Assembly (NCBI GenBank): GCA_022571135.1
Contig: JACZYK010000012.1
Span: 1 to 20,312 of the forward strand
Direction: 5' to 3'
DNA from: Bacteroidota bacterium
GTDB lineage: Bacteria; Bacteroidota; Rhodothermia; Rhodothermales; UBA10348
Length of the DNA: 20,312 nt
In this document: piece after piece, positions 1 to 8,563 of the stretch
Layout of the letters: every line of letters starts with the position of its first letter
Numbering within the stretch: position 1 is the stretch's first letter
The notes under the pieces: generated by a model
Told to the model about the DNA's origin: nothing
Seen by the model: only the letters and a program-made list of their open reading frames with translations
Databases searched by the model: none
Made by a program: the position numbers and the translations under genes

Positions 1-1024
1 CGACAATCCTCCACAGTCCATCGATCTGAAAGCGTCCTGGCGATGGATTTACGTCAGGATCCTTCCGTTCCTCTTTTCTTCGTATCTCCGACTGAAATGG
101 AAAGCGGCTAAGGGAGAGATCGATACGATTCTCTTCTCTTCCATGGTTACTGCGACGCTCACGATCCCGCTCGGACCGTTTCTGAAGCGCCACGATGTGG
201 TCACGGCCGTTATCGTTCACGGGCAGGACGTGACCATGCCGTTTGCGCCCTACCAGTATATCGTAAGGCGTGTCTTCGCGGTCGTCGACGCCGTATTGCC
301 CGTAAGTCGAGCGACCGCGGATGCATGCCGCAAGCGCGGACTCGAAGAAGAGAAGGTTTTTGTCGTTCATAACGGCGTAGACACGTCGCGATTCGCAGGC
401 CCCTCGGATCCGCGTCAGATGCGCTCCGACCTGCTCGGCTGTTTCGGTTTTTTGGCAAAAGACCTGCCACACGACGCTTTGCTGCTCTGCAGCGTGGGCC
501 GACAGGTTCGAAGAAAAGGGTTCGCCTGGTTCGTCGACAGCGTGATGCCTCGTCTGCCCGAACGGGTACACTACTGGCTCGCCGGAGACGGTCCGGAGAG
601 AAATGCCATTCTCCGGAAAGTCGAAGAGCGTAGTCTGGGGGGACGCGTGCGCCTGCTCGGAAAGGTTTCCGACATACAACTGCGTGCGCTCTACCGGGGA
701 TCGGATATTTTTATCATGCCCAATATTCCGGTCCCGGGGGACATGGAAGGATTCGGAATCGTGATGCTCGAGGCCGGGGTGAACGCCCTCCCGACCGTCG
801 CCTCCCGTCTTGAGGGGATTACCGAAGTCATTCAGGAAGGCGAAAACGGTCGGTTCGTCGAGTCCGGTGACGCTGCGGGTTTCGCGACCGTGATCGCGGC
901 CTTCGAGCAGGATCCTGCCGCTTTGATTGAGGCAAAGGAAAAGGCGCTCGCTTACACGCGGAGCACGTTCAGCTGGGATTCCATCGCCGCACGCTACGCC
1001 GAGGTGCTTTCGGGACTCTCGTGA
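1..1024 (+). CDS. Glycosyltransferase family 4 (GT-B fold), 5'-truncated
   Basis: This is the C-terminal part of a GT4-type sugar transferase. Its reading frame is open from base 2, 47 codons before the first in-window ATG at 143, so the true start lies left of the window. About 340 residues are visible. A Rossmann-like segment containing VFVVHNGVDTSRF follows the linker, as expected at the start of the nucleotide-sugar-binding domain. Further on, LLCSVGRQVRRKGF and a WLAGDGPER turn match the GT4 donor domain. EGFGIVMLEA supplies the characteristic E-x7-E pair that contacts the nucleotide sugar. Such enzymes act at the cytoplasmic face of the membrane in glycolipid, polysaccharide or glycoside synthesis; the acceptor cannot be told from sequence. 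The last 31 bp overlap the 3' end of the opposite-strand transporter gene, so no terminator separates them. Family assignment is secure; substrate is unknown. Confidence 0.9.
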   Translation, partial: DNPPQSIDLKASWRWIYVRILPFLFSSYLRLKWKAAKGEIDTILFSSMVTATLTIPLGPFLKRHDVVTAVIVHGQDVTMPFAPYQYIVRRVFAVVDAVLPVSRATADACRKRGLEEEKVFVVHNGVDTSRFAGPSDPRQMRSDLLGCFGFLAKDLPHDALLLCSVGRQVRRKGFAWFVDSVMPRLPERVHYWLAGDGPERNAILRKVEERSLGGRVRLLGKVSDIQLRALYRGSDIFIMPNIPVPGDMEGFGIVMLEAGVNALPTVASRLEGITEVIQEGENGRFVESGDAAGFATVIAAFEQDPAALIEAKEKALAYTRSTFSWDSIAARYAEVLSGLS

Positions 1025-3516
1025 GGGCGCCTCGACTCCAGGTACTGCAAGATCGCAGGTAGAAATAAGAGCGCTGCGAGCAGTGTGGAGCCAATCCCGG
1101 CCACAGCCAATTGACCAATCGTGTTCAGCCCGGGATGAAAACTCAGGAGCAGTCCGGCGAAACCCATCATCGTCGTTAGCGATCCCATCGTGACGTGCTC
1201 TCCGGTCGATCGCAAGACGCGCATGATCGATCCCTTTCCCTCTTCCCGGTAACGATGGACCAGGTGGACTCCCGCATCGTTACCGATTCCGAGAACAGCG
1301 GGCAGAACGATCAGGTTGTAGAAATTCAGTTTGATCGCGAAGACCTCCATGAGCAGCAGCATCCACAGGATGCCAACCACGAGAGGAAGCAGTGCTAAAA
1401 GCGCCCACCGGACGGAGCCAAAATTCGCGAACATGAGGCCTGCTACGATGACAAACGCCGCCAGTACCATCCACGGAGCCTCTCGCCTCATCAGTTTGAG
1501 CATATCGGCGGCCACCAGCGACGTCGAACCGGCGTGATAGACCTTGCCGTCGGCGGTCTCCAGCCGTCCGACGTCTTCTGAAAATGCTATCGACATCCTT
1601 CCGTCCGATAGCCCGACAGACGGATATATGATGACGAAATTCCCGAGCTCTCCTGTCTTCGACGTAAACTGCTTCTTCAAAAACTCCGGTACGTCCTCGA
1701 ATTCGATCGCCTCGGTGGTGCTCGTCGCCCTACGCAGCCGCTCGATTTCTTCCGAGTCGTCGCTCTCTATGAACGGATTGGACAGCTGGTCCCGGATTTC
1801 ACGGAGCCGCATTAGCCGGTCTTCCTGTGCCTGAGGAGTCATGGGAAACCTGTCCTGCAGAGACTCGACGCGCTTGATCGTCGGCGACGTCGTATCCGCA
1901 TCTATTATCATGTTAACGGCATCGACGATCGCAGGAACCTCATCGGGTGAGTCCACAACGACATATGCCGGGTTTCTCCGGCGGCGGTCATTGTAGACAC
2001 GCCGCACGATACCGAGCCGCTCACCATATTCCTCGTACGTCGGCTCCAGTACGCCGAACCGGTATTCGAAAGAAACCCTCGGAAGCATGACTACGGCCGC
2101 GATGATCGCCAGAACACTGCCAATCAGAATCGGTCGCGTTGCCGGGAAAGGTCTGTCTGCAGTCGCTCCCCCTCGGGACGTTTCTGCGGCCTCCAGGTTG
2201 AGCAGTCCGACCTTCTCGAACACGGCCAGCAGGGCCGGCATCACGACGAGCATCGCCATGAGCGCGAAAATGATTCCGGTGCCGGCGATGAAACCGAACT
2301 GGCTGAAGCCCCGAAAGTCGGCAAGGACCAGAATGTACAGGGCGCCGGCAGTTGTCAGCGCACCTATGGAAATCGCCTGCCCGGTGCTCGCGAAGGTGGT
2401 CTCGATGGCGTCTATCACCGTTTTTCCAAGGGCCCGCTCTTCCGAGTACCGAGCGTAGAAATGAATCCCGTAGTCGATCCCGAGTCCGAACAGCACGAGA
2501 CCGAGCGTTGTGGTCATCAGATTCAATTTACCGAAGGCCAGATAAGCTGCTCCGAAGGTCCACATGAGGCTCATGATCAGAGGAAGACCGATCACCATCG
2601 CCATAATCGGGATCCGTGGTAGCAGGGCCAGGAATACGCGCCTATCGAAACGCCCGGCAGCTCGGGCGCGATAGGACTTGTAAAAGAAGTAGAGGATCAC
2701 CATTAGCAACACGGCTGAAACACCCGCTCCGAACGATTTCAGCACGTCGTTCTGAATGGTTGTGACCTCGATCATCTGCCTCATCATCCGTCCGGCGGTT
2801 GTGATTTTCATCTCCGGGTGGAAAGATGCCGGCGCAAGCGATGCGGCGAGCGACTCAAGGTCCCGATAGGCATCTCGGATAAAGCTGATATTGGACTGGG
2901 GTCCACTCGGGTAGAAGCGCAGCACGAGCGTCGTGCTGTCATCCGAGATGGGATACTCTTTCGAGACGATTTCGTCGTAGAGCGCGTCCAGTTCATCCGC
3001 CAGCGAGTCCGTACTCGACACTTCGTCGTCTTCGTCATCCAGATCAAAGAAGAACGGATTGGCGTCCAGTTTCGCCTCCTCGATCTTGTCGTCGAGGAAC
3101 TCCTGCAACATGTCGAGTTCAGCCGGCGTCGCGAAATACAGAGCGTTGTCTTTCAGAAACGTGACATCCTTTCGGTATTCGACGCGGCGAAAATACGGCT
3201 CGTCGTAGCCCTCACCCTTCAGACTGAGCACCTCGGGTATGAGCACTTCTGCATACGCCCGATTGGCCTCGAACGATGGGCTTTCGATCGCGACGGCCGC
3301 CTCGCTCTCTCCTCCAACCGTTTCTCGAAGTTTCTCGAGAGCTTGTACGCTTGGGTATTCAGGTGGAATCAGGTTGGCCAGATCCGTATCGATCGACAGC
3401 TTCCTGGCGAGGCTGAAAGCCCCCACGGATATCAGAATCGCAATGATCAACACCGTGTATGCGTGCGTGACCACGCCTCGGATAAAGGGCCTCAATTTCA
3501 GGAATATCTGGTCCAT
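994..3516 (-). CDS. MMPL/RND-superfamily transporter
   Basis: This is an 840-residue membrane exporter of the MMPL/HpnN-like branch of the RND superfamily. It shows the expected duplicated architecture. TM1 is near residues 16-38, followed by an extracytoplasmic domain to about 260. A cluster of helices covers about 262-435, then another TM near 461-480. A second extracytoplasmic domain runs to about 675, and the last helices cover about 680-825. Each half carries the conserved acidic residue of the proton-relay motif: D348 in GLGIDYGIHFY and D747 in LGIGNDAGVHL. The first loop holds a very acidic patch (about residues 158-180). Relatives export lipids, hopanoids or other hydrophobic compounds; the cargo here is unknown. 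It starts 18 bp after the GT2 gene, so the two are probably co-transcribed. Its 3' end overlaps the convergent GT4 gene by 31 bp. The ATG at 3516 is used because TM1 follows directly. Confidence 0.93.
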   Translation of the reverse strand: MDQIFLKLRPFIRGVVTHAYTVLIIAILISVGAFSLARKLSIDTDLANLIPPEYPSVQALEKLRETVGGESEAAVAIESPSFEANRAYAEVLIPEVLSLKGEGYDEPYFRRVEYRKDVTFLKDNALYFATPAELDMLQEFLDDKIEEAKLDANPFFFDLDDEDDEVSSTDSLADELDALYDEIVSKEYPISDDSTTLVLRFYPSGPQSNISFIRDAYRDLESLAASLAPASFHPEMKITTAGRMMRQMIEVTTIQNDVLKSFGAGVSAVLLMVILYFFYKSYRARAAGRFDRRVFLALLPRIPIMAMVIGLPLIMSLMWTFGAAYLAFGKLNLMTTTLGLVLFGLGIDYGIHFYARYSEERALGKTVIDAIETTFASTGQAISIGALTTAGALYILVLADFRGFSQFGFIAGTGIIFALMAMLVVMPALLAVFEKVGLLNLEAAETSRGGATADRPFPATRPILIGSVLAIIAAVVMLPRVSFEYRFGVLEPTYEEYGERLGIVRRVYNDRRRRNPAYVVVDSPDEVPAIVDAVNMIIDADTTSPTIKRVESLQDRFPMTPQAQEDRLMRLREIRDQLSNPFIESDDSEEIERLRRATSTTEAIEFEDVPEFLKKQFTSKTGELGNFVIIYPSVGLSDGRMSIAFSEDVGRLETADGKVYHAGSTSLVAADMLKLMRREAPWMVLAAFVIVAGLMFANFGSVRWALLALLPLVVGILWMLLLMEVFAIKLNFYNLIVLPAVLGIGNDAGVHLVHRYREEGKGSIMRVLRSTGEHVTMGSLTTMMGFAGLLLSFHPGLNTIGQLAVAGIGSTLLAALLFLPAILQYLESRRPHESPESTSA

Positions 3517-3534
3517 AATACGTTTTCGTTGGCC

Positions 3535-4332
3535 TCAGGAAGGGCGTCCGGCACCGCCGGGTTTCAGAATATCCAGATCGATGGAATCCTTCAGATAAGC
3601 CGCAAACACCTCCCGGCCGGTTTCCCCGATCTTGAATCTCCCGTGCTCGAAGAGGTCCCTGCGGGCGTACCGGTACCACAGATAGGATAGAAGGTCCGGA
3701 AACGTGTTACGCATGCGCGAGAGGAAGTGCGACTCTTCCCATGTATTTTTTCCGTGAAAGCATCTGATGAAGAGGTAATACTCCGAATCCGGGAGGCGTG
3801 TGAATCTTCTTCCGAGCCAGGCGTTCAGGAAGACCGTGTCTTCTGCTCTCGGTAGTTCGGGATACCGAATCCGACAATCGCGGCGATGCATGATGGTGCC
3901 GGGAACACCATCCTTGAGGATTCCGACGTAGGGATGATCGAAAAACTCTTCGGTATCCAGATGCATGAGTGCCGCACCCAGTACGCACGCATCCATCCCG
4001 TTGTCCAGTACGCTCGCCTGCCGCTCAAGTCGCTCTGGATGATACCAGTCGTCGTCGTCCCACTGGGCCATGTACTCTCCGGTCGCCGTTTCGAGAGCCA
4101 CGTTTCGAAGCTTTCCGAGAACATTATCCAAATCCGGCTCGATTCTCACATAGATCAACTCGTCCGCGGGAAGGACCGAAAAAATGGGGCTCAGGTCCTG
4201 GTTCCCGTCGTCGATGACGACCAGTTCCTTGTTCGGATACGTTTGATTCTGATAACACCGGATGGCCCGTCTGCAGAGGTGCAAACGGTTCGCGGTAACC
4301 AGCAGACAACTGACTTTCGGCCGTCGATTCAA
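3535..4332 (-). CDS. Glycosyltransferase family 2 (GT-A fold), TTG start
   Basis: This 265-residue protein has the GT-A fold of family 2. The N-terminal strand VSCLLVTANR opens the nucleotide-binding domain, ELVVIDDGNQD follows, and an acidic D92-D95 run in MAQWDDDDWYHPERL supplies the metal-binding DxD. The sugar donor and acceptor are not evident. No ATG exists near the N terminus. An in-frame TAA lies five codons upstream of the TTG at 4332, and the conserved fold begins six residues after it, so TTG is the likely initiator. There is no membrane helix, so it is probably cytosolic or peripheral to the membrane. It is the first gene of a probable two-gene unit with the RND transporter, 18 bp apart. 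That suggests, but does not prove, synthesis and export of a common glycosylated envelope product. Confidence 0.88.
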   Translation of the reverse strand: MNRRPKVSCLLVTANRLHLCRRAIRCYQNQTYPNKELVVIDDGNQDLSPIFSVLPADELIYVRIEPDLDNVLGKLRNVALETATGEYMAQWDDDDWYHPERLERQASVLDNGMDACVLGAALMHLDTEEFFDHPYVGILKDGVPGTIMHRRDCRIRYPELPRAEDTVFLNAWLGRRFTRLPDSEYYLFIRCFHGKNTWEESHFLSRMRNTFPDLLSYLWYRYARRDLFEHGRFKIGETGREVFAAYLKDSIDLDILKPGGAGRPS

Positions 4333-4378
4333 AGGATTCCGGTTTTAACCAATCTGTTTAAAACGTCGATGTTCATCT

Positions 4379-4407
4379 TTTGGCTGCGTAATATGATAAT
4401 TACTTTG
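4379..4407 (+). promoter_or_regulatory. Possible Bacteroidota-type promoter for the MaoC gene
   Basis: The 176 bp between the divergent GT2 and MaoC genes is AT-rich at 4340-4412. It contains TTTG at 4379-4382 and TACTTTG at 4401-4407, resembling the Bacteroidota -33/-7 elements (TTTG, about 19 bp, TAnnTTTG) but one base short in the -7 element. A sigma70-like TATGAT lies at 4392-4397 without a good -35. This is only a candidate; no transcription start can be inferred from sequence. Confidence 0.25.
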
Positions 4408-4508
4408 TAAAATTGTCCGGCGCAGCGGCGAATCTTATCTTCTCGCGTTTTCCGCCTTCGTATTCCGGCGCACCATTCCTCCGGAATCTATCCATCAGCC
4501 CTTTTTCT

Positions 4509-4928
4509 ATGAATACGTACGAATCACTTCAGGTCGGAGATTCCTTCTCCGTAAAGCGAGTCATAACGGCGGAAGACGTTCAGATGTTTGCCGACGTATC
4601 GGGAGACGACAACCCCATACATATCGATCCCGAGTTCGCCGCCCAGACCCGATTCGGTCAACCCGTGGTTCATGGCGTACTCCTGCTGGGCATCATTTCA
4701 AAGGTGCTCGGAAGGGATTTCCCGGGCGCCGGAAGCATCGCCGTCTCGATATCGTCCAAATTCCTTCGTCCCGTTCCGGTCGGGTCCGAGATTACGGTCG
4801 AAGTCCGGGTTGCAGAGAAGATCGACAAGTACGGTCACGTCCGAATGCGCGTCTATGTGTACCTCGGCAAAAAGATCGCCGTCGGGGGAGAAGCCGTCTT
4901 GATTCCTCCTCGCGAAAACGAGGAATAG
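4509..4928 (+). CDS. MaoC-like (R)-specific enoyl-CoA hydratase
   Basis: This 139-residue single hot-dog-fold protein matches the PhaJ/MaoC hydratase family in length (about 130-140 residues). It carries the hydratase-2 motif with catalytic Asp33 and His38 in SGDDNPIHID, followed by TRFGQPVVHGVLL, the expected helix-lining segment. Enzymes of this type add water to trans-2-enoyl-CoA (or act on acyl carrier-linked substrates) to give (R)-3-hydroxyacyl thioesters, linking beta-oxidation or fatty-acid synthesis to other uses. The frame is open further upstream to a TTG at 4413, but those 32 residues are unlike the family and the fold starts at ATG 4509. No Shine-Dalgarno sequence precedes it. 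It stands alone, convergent with the M48 gene 23 bp away and divergent from GT2. It could alternatively be a structural hot-dog dehydratase with a different acyl substrate. Confidence 0.9.
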   Translation: MNTYESLQVGDSFSVKRVITAEDVQMFADVSGDDNPIHIDPEFAAQTRFGQPVVHGVLLLGIISKVLGRDFPGAGSIAVSISSKFLRPVPVGSEITVEVRVAEKIDKYGHVRMRVYVYLGKKIAVGGEAVLIPPRENEE

Positions 4929-4944
4929 GTCGATCTACTTTTTT
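4907..4944. terminator. Weak candidate terminator between convergent genes
   Basis: A 6-bp perfect stem (TCCTCG at 4907-4912, CGAGGA at 4919-4924) with a six-base loop lies over the end of the MaoC gene. A run of six T follows at 4939-4944. The T run is about 14 bases after the stem, too far for a classical intrinsic terminator, so this is only a weak candidate for separating the convergent MaoC and M48 transcripts. Confidence 0.2.
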
Positions 4945-4951
4945 CCCGGCG

Positions 4952-6445
4952 TTATCGCACCAGTTTAAACATCTGTCCGGGGACCAGCACGTCCGATAGT
5001 TCGAGCTGGTTCAGGATAGCGAGCATCGTAGAGGATACGCCCGGCGGGAGAGGCGTCGGAAGAGCCGACTGGAAAGTGCTTGGATCACGAGCAACCTGGA
5101 TGTCGATCCGGTTGGGCTCGATCGCCAGGATTGAAGCGTCGATCAATCTCCTAAATCCCCTCATAGACGTCTGGAAATAGCCGTCGTAGGCTCCGAAGTC
5201 ATCTTTCAGGGCAAAACCCAGGAAGGAGTAAACCGAGTCGTTGTAATCCACAAAGTGAGCCCTCAGTCGAATCGGCTTGCCTTTTGAGATCTGCATGTCG
5301 GCAACCACGTACCGGGCCGAAAGCCCGTTCGCATTTCCGATCCCGCTCTCAACGACTCTCAGTCCTTCCGTCGTCGACAAAGCCGACGCCGCCTCTCGGG
5401 CCGTCGCGTGTTCGGAATCGATTTCCATGATCAGGGCGGCCTTCTGGTCCCCCGAAAAAAGAACGACCTGTTGAGGCTTATTGTTGACTTGAAAGCCGGC
5501 GGGAACGGGAAACTCGAACGCCATATCCGGATGATAGAACCTTCCGTCGCGGACGAAGCCCTGTCTCGGATTATGGCCGAATACCATTCCGTCGATCCGG
5601 CTGAAATAGTTGGCCCTTTTCACTTTGTCCGACGGCAATCGAGCGGCCCAGATCGCGGCCTGCTCGCCGATCGTTGCCTCGCGCTCGCCCGGATCGGGAT
5701 GCGTCGAAAGGAAGGACGGAATGTCATTTTCTGACTGTTGGCCGAGGCGCTTCAGGGTCCTGAAAAAGTCGGCGCCGTGGGCCGCATCGTACCCTCCCAT
5801 AGCGGCGTACTCGACGCCGACCCGGTCCGCCTCGCGCTCATCGTCCCGGCCGTAGCGTAGGAAGAGCAGCTGTGTTGCGGCGGATCCGTAGTTGAGGATT
5901 TCAGACGCCGCATTGCCACCCAGCAGAAGTTGCCCACCGATGGCGCCCCCGAGCAGGAGGGCCTGTCCGAACAGTTGACCCGCCGCGCGCTTAGATGCGT
6001 GCCTTCCGGCCACGTGCCCGATCTCGTGGCCGAGAACAACAGCTAGCTGGGCCTCGTTTCCCAGATGCGCAAGCAGACCGCGGGTGACGTATACGAAACC
6101 GCCGGGCAGGGCGAACGCGTTCACGACAGGGCTGTCCAGCACCCGAAAATAAAATTTCGTCGCCTGCCATTCAGATTCGGCGCCCGGTCTTCTCAGATGA
6201 CTGACTTCGACGAGCGCCTGACCGAGCGAGTCGACATATTGCGCGAGATCCGGCCCCTGGTAGAGACCGTACTGAGACTGGATCTGGGCATCCGCATTCC
6301 GGCCCAGTTCGACCTCCTGCTGCCATGAGTAGCCATAGGCGCGCTTGTTTCCCGTGATCGGATTGCGTGACACGACGCATCCGGCGAGGGCGACAACCGC
6401 CGCAGAAGCAAACAGGAATGCGTTTCTTTTAGAATATGCTCTCAT
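4952..6445 (-). CDS. M48-family metalloprotease, lipoprotein
   Basis: This 497-residue zinc metalloprotease has a lipoprotein signal peptide. A basic N terminus and hydrophobic stretch lead to the lipobox LAGC, with the lipidated Cys at residue 23, so the mature enzyme is probably anchored in an envelope membrane. The M48 catalytic motif HEIGH is at residues 140-144, and the downstream zinc ligand Glu205 sits in EREADRVG. STHPDPGERE follows at about 247-256, as in BepA/LoiP-like proteins. The C-terminal 60 or so residues, ending in VLVPGQMFKLVR, resemble the degenerate LysM-like domain of many long M48 proteins. The likely role is degradation or assembly control of envelope proteins (inference). 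A GTG ten codons upstream (6475) is possible, but ATG 6445 gives the normal lipoprotein signal. It lies 38 bp downstream of recF on the same strand, so read-through is likely. Confidence 0.93.
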   Translation of the reverse strand: MRAYSKRNAFLFASAAVVALAGCVVSRNPITGNKRAYGYSWQQEVELGRNADAQIQSQYGLYQGPDLAQYVDSLGQALVEVSHLRRPGAESEWQATKFYFRVLDSPVVNAFALPGGFVYVTRGLLAHLGNEAQLAVVLGHEIGHVAGRHASKRAAGQLFGQALLLGGAIGGQLLLGGNAASEILNYGSAATQLLFLRYGRDDEREADRVGVEYAAMGGYDAAHGADFFRTLKRLGQQSENDIPSFLSTHPDPGEREATIGEQAAIWAARLPSDKVKRANYFSRIDGMVFGHNPRQGFVRDGRFYHPDMAFEFPVPAGFQVNNKPQQVVLFSGDQKAALIMEIDSEHATAREAASALSTTEGLRVVESGIGNANGLSARYVVADMQISKGKPIRLRAHFVDYNDSVYSFLGFALKDDFGAYDGYFQTSMRGFRRLIDASILAIEPNRIDIQVARDPSTFQSALPTPLPPGVSSTMLAILNQLELSDVLVPGQMFKLVR

Positions 6446-6483
6446 GATCTTAGAACTAATGGTCTCGGACGGCACGCGCAGCG

Positions 6484-7644
6484 CTAATCCTTCGCCTTGG
6501 CAGCGAAGGTCTCGGCCATGACAGCCTCGGTTATTTCTATTAACCGGTCTCGGGTATTCGAAAAGTCAATAATACCATGAAAGATGTCCTTTCGCGCCGC
6601 GGTAATGATCGACTGGCCCATGTCGTCACCCCTCAGAATATCGAGAAAAATAGAGATTCGGTTCCGATCGAGGTTGTCGAAGACGTCGTCGAGCAGCATG
6701 AGCGGAGGCTCGTCGGTGGCGTCGAACAGATATCTGTATTGCGCCAACTTCAACGCCATCCCGAAGGTTCGATGCTGACCCTGAGATCCGTAGCGACGTA
6801 TCTCTTTTCCGTCGAGAAGAAAAACGAGATCATCCCTGTGCGGTCCGACCATCGTAATACCCCTCTCCCGCTCTCTTCGGGAGCTTTTTTGAAGCGCTTC
6901 CCTGAAAGCGTTCTCGACGCGCCCGCGCTCAGCACCTGAGCTTACGCCCGGGAGCGGAGTGTACGTTAAACCGGGCTCTTCCACACTCGGACCAAGGCGG
7001 TGATGCTCCTCGCGCAGAAGGTTAGCATACACCTCGCTGAATTCGATCCGCGCTTTGTATAAGCTCGTCCCGTGTGAAATCAGCTCCTCGGTCCAGGATG
7101 CGAGCTGATCGGTACTGGCGGGTTGTCCTGATTTTTTCGCCGTCAGCAGCAACTCGTTGCGCTGTTTTAGCGTTCTGCGATACCTCATCAGGTCTGCCAG
7201 GTATACCGAGCTCGACTGGCTGATCACGATGTTCATGAATCGACGGCGTCCATCGGGTCCGTCGGCTGTAAGTTTGTGGTCTTCCGGCGAAAAGACGACC
7301 ACCGGAAGCTGTCCGATGAGCGAGGCGGTCCGATCGATAGGACTGCCGTTTAGAAACATTCGTTTTCCGCCTGAAGCGGTATAAGCCGCACGAACACGGA
7401 CACGTTCTCGACGGGCTCCTGTGAAGTCGCCCTCGACCTCGAAAAACGACGCGCCATCGCGAAGCGCATATGCGTCGGTCGACGTAAGAAAGCTCTTTGT
7501 CAGACAGAGATAATGGGCCGCCTCGAGAATATTTGTTTTGCCGATACCGTTCTGACCGCATATCAGATTGATGCCGGGGCCGAACGAGAATCGGGTGCTT
7601 CGGTGAGCCCGGAAGTCTTTCAGTCTGATTTCGAGGAGGATCAT
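6484..7644 (-). CDS. recF: DNA replication and repair protein RecF
   Basis: RecF is an SMC/ABC-like ATPase that helps load RecA at single-strand gaps through the RecFOR pathway. The 386-residue protein (family about 350-390) begins with the typical LLEIRLKDFRAH. It carries Walker A GQNGIGKT at residues 30-37, the ABC signature GSQGQ at about 286-290, and the Walker B segment LMLLDDVFDNLD around 315-326. The conserved MVGPHRDDL lies ahead of the signature. The frame is open 116 codons further upstream to 7992, but that extension has no RecF character, so ATG 7644 is chosen. Its usual neighbours dnaN and gyrB are absent, and upstream is an accessory pocket on the other strand. The M48 gene follows 38 bp downstream if it starts at 6445. 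Confidence 0.96.
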   Translation of the reverse strand: MILLEIRLKDFRAHRSTRFSFGPGINLICGQNGIGKTNILEAAHYLCLTKSFLTSTDAYALRDGASFFEVEGDFTGARRERVRVRAAYTASGGKRMFLNGSPIDRTASLIGQLPVVVFSPEDHKLTADGPDGRRRFMNIVISQSSSVYLADLMRYRRTLKQRNELLLTAKKSGQPASTDQLASWTEELISHGTSLYKARIEFSEVYANLLREEHHRLGPSVEEPGLTYTPLPGVSSGAERGRVENAFREALQKSSRRERERGITMVGPHRDDLVFLLDGKEIRRYGSQGQHRTFGMALKLAQYRYLFDATDEPPLMLLDDVFDNLDRNRISIFLDILRGDDMGQSIITAARKDIFHGIIDFSNTRDRLIEITEAVMAETFAAKAKD

Positions 7645-8131
7645 GGACGATGTTTTTGGCGCTCCGGGTCGGCCGGTTCCTGCCAGCCAGTGTCGCACCC
7701 GCGCTGCCGGAATGACGAAATCGATTTCGGACGCGCCGATTGGCAATCGGGTCACGATTACGCCGGGCTCCCGGTTTCGTTCACCACGATCAAGCAACCA
7801 GATTGAGGATGCTGCCACCCCTCCTGCACTGTGCGATACAGTACCCTCGGCTCGTTTCTTCGTCGTAATTCGATTTCTCGTATGTGCGGCAGGATGATCA
7901 GATCTGTTCCCCGCCGTATCACACCATATAAGCCGGGCATGAGTCATGATTTGCTGATCGGCGATAAGCGAATGAAGCGGAATGCCGATCACGGCTTCAT
8001 ATCGCTCCGTGTCTCTTGTTATAACCAGGCGGCGGAACTAGACTTATGGAACATCAAGGGGGGCGACAGGCGGACGCACATAAAGTCTTCGCCTATTTTC
8101 ATCCGTAGATTACATTATCCAGCGATGAGTG
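7645..8131. other. Gene-poor stretch upstream of recF
   Basis: These 487 bp separate the divergent recF and the 8132 gene, and I see no convincing gene in them. The open frame running into recF and the opposite-strand frames give translations without recognisable motifs. Around 7670-7720 the sequence contains CCGGAATGACG on the plus strand, a string typical of dispersed intergenic repeat units in many genomes, but one copy is not evidence of a repeat. No tRNA-like T-loop was found. The recF promoter and the promoter of the 8132 gene presumably lie here, but neither has a clear match. Confidence 0.5.
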
Positions 8132-8470
8132 ATGAAAACAAGAGAGTCAGATTGGAAGGTCTACAGAAAACGCGTACCGGATTGGAGGGAGCGGTACCTG
8201 GATCGTAAAAATCAGGAGATAATCGAACTGCTCACTGATCGGGAAGGAACTCCGACAGAGCGTTTTTGGAAAACGTTGAAGAAAATGAAGGAAGAGAAGC
8301 ACACGTTAGTCGAGTGCTTTGACCCCCATACACGCTCGCGCATGTTGATTTCACTTTTCCTGATGCATCGTCATGGCATTATTGACGATGCCGATCTGAA
8401 AGAATTTAGCACAGAACTCCAGGAGTGGATCCGAACATCGATCAGTTCGCTCGATTGCATGTCAGAATGA
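8132..8470 (+). CDS. Conserved small protein of unknown function
   Basis: This is a 112-residue soluble, highly charged, mostly helical protein. Its pattern (SDWKVYRKRVPDWRERYL near the start, then GTPTERFW at about residues 40-47, DPHTRSRM near 66-73, and LMHRHGIIDDADLKEFS) looks like a recurrent uncharacterised family of about 100-115 residues. I recall that family from scattered bacterial genomes but cannot name it. The proteins end in a helix with no catalytic triad, signal peptide or membrane segment that I can see. ATG 8132 is preferred over the GTG immediately before it at 8129. Local sequence seems more AT-rich than the flanking housekeeping genes, which suggests horizontal acquisition (by eye). 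It is 93 bp upstream of another unassigned gene on the same strand. A function cannot be assigned; a role as a small regulator or a defence accessory protein would be a guess. Confidence 0.75.
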   Translation: MKTRESDWKVYRKRVPDWRERYLDRKNQEIIELLTDREGTPTERFWKTLKKMKEEKHTLVECFDPHTRSRMLISLFLMHRHGIIDDADLKEFSTELQEWIRTSISSLDCMSE

Positions 8471-8563
8471 TTATTGTTTCGGGGAGTGATCGCTGTATAT
8501 CATTGGGCTCGGACCACCGGATTCGGCTTCGTTTCACCACTTTTCCCAGTAACTTAAGCACAC

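Noticed and set aside
2818..3690. Long plus-strand open frame of 290 codons opposite the RND and GT2 genes
   Set aside because: It is antisense to two well-supported genes and its translation has no motif.
4413..4508. TTG-initiated longer form of the MaoC protein
   Set aside because: The added 32 residues are unlike the hot-dog family, and the normal length is reached from ATG 4509.
6008..6022. CACGTG core inside the M48 gene as a third parS
   Set aside because: The arms do not match parS; only the six-base core is shared.
7645..7992. 116-codon upstream extension of the recF frame
   Set aside because: The translation has no RecF character, while the RecF fold begins exactly at ATG 7644. 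The extension is chance open frame.
7645..8131. Search for tRNA or CRISPR structures in the non-coding stretches
   Set aside because: No T-loop GTTCRANNC in the gaps and no regularly spaced direct repeats were found.
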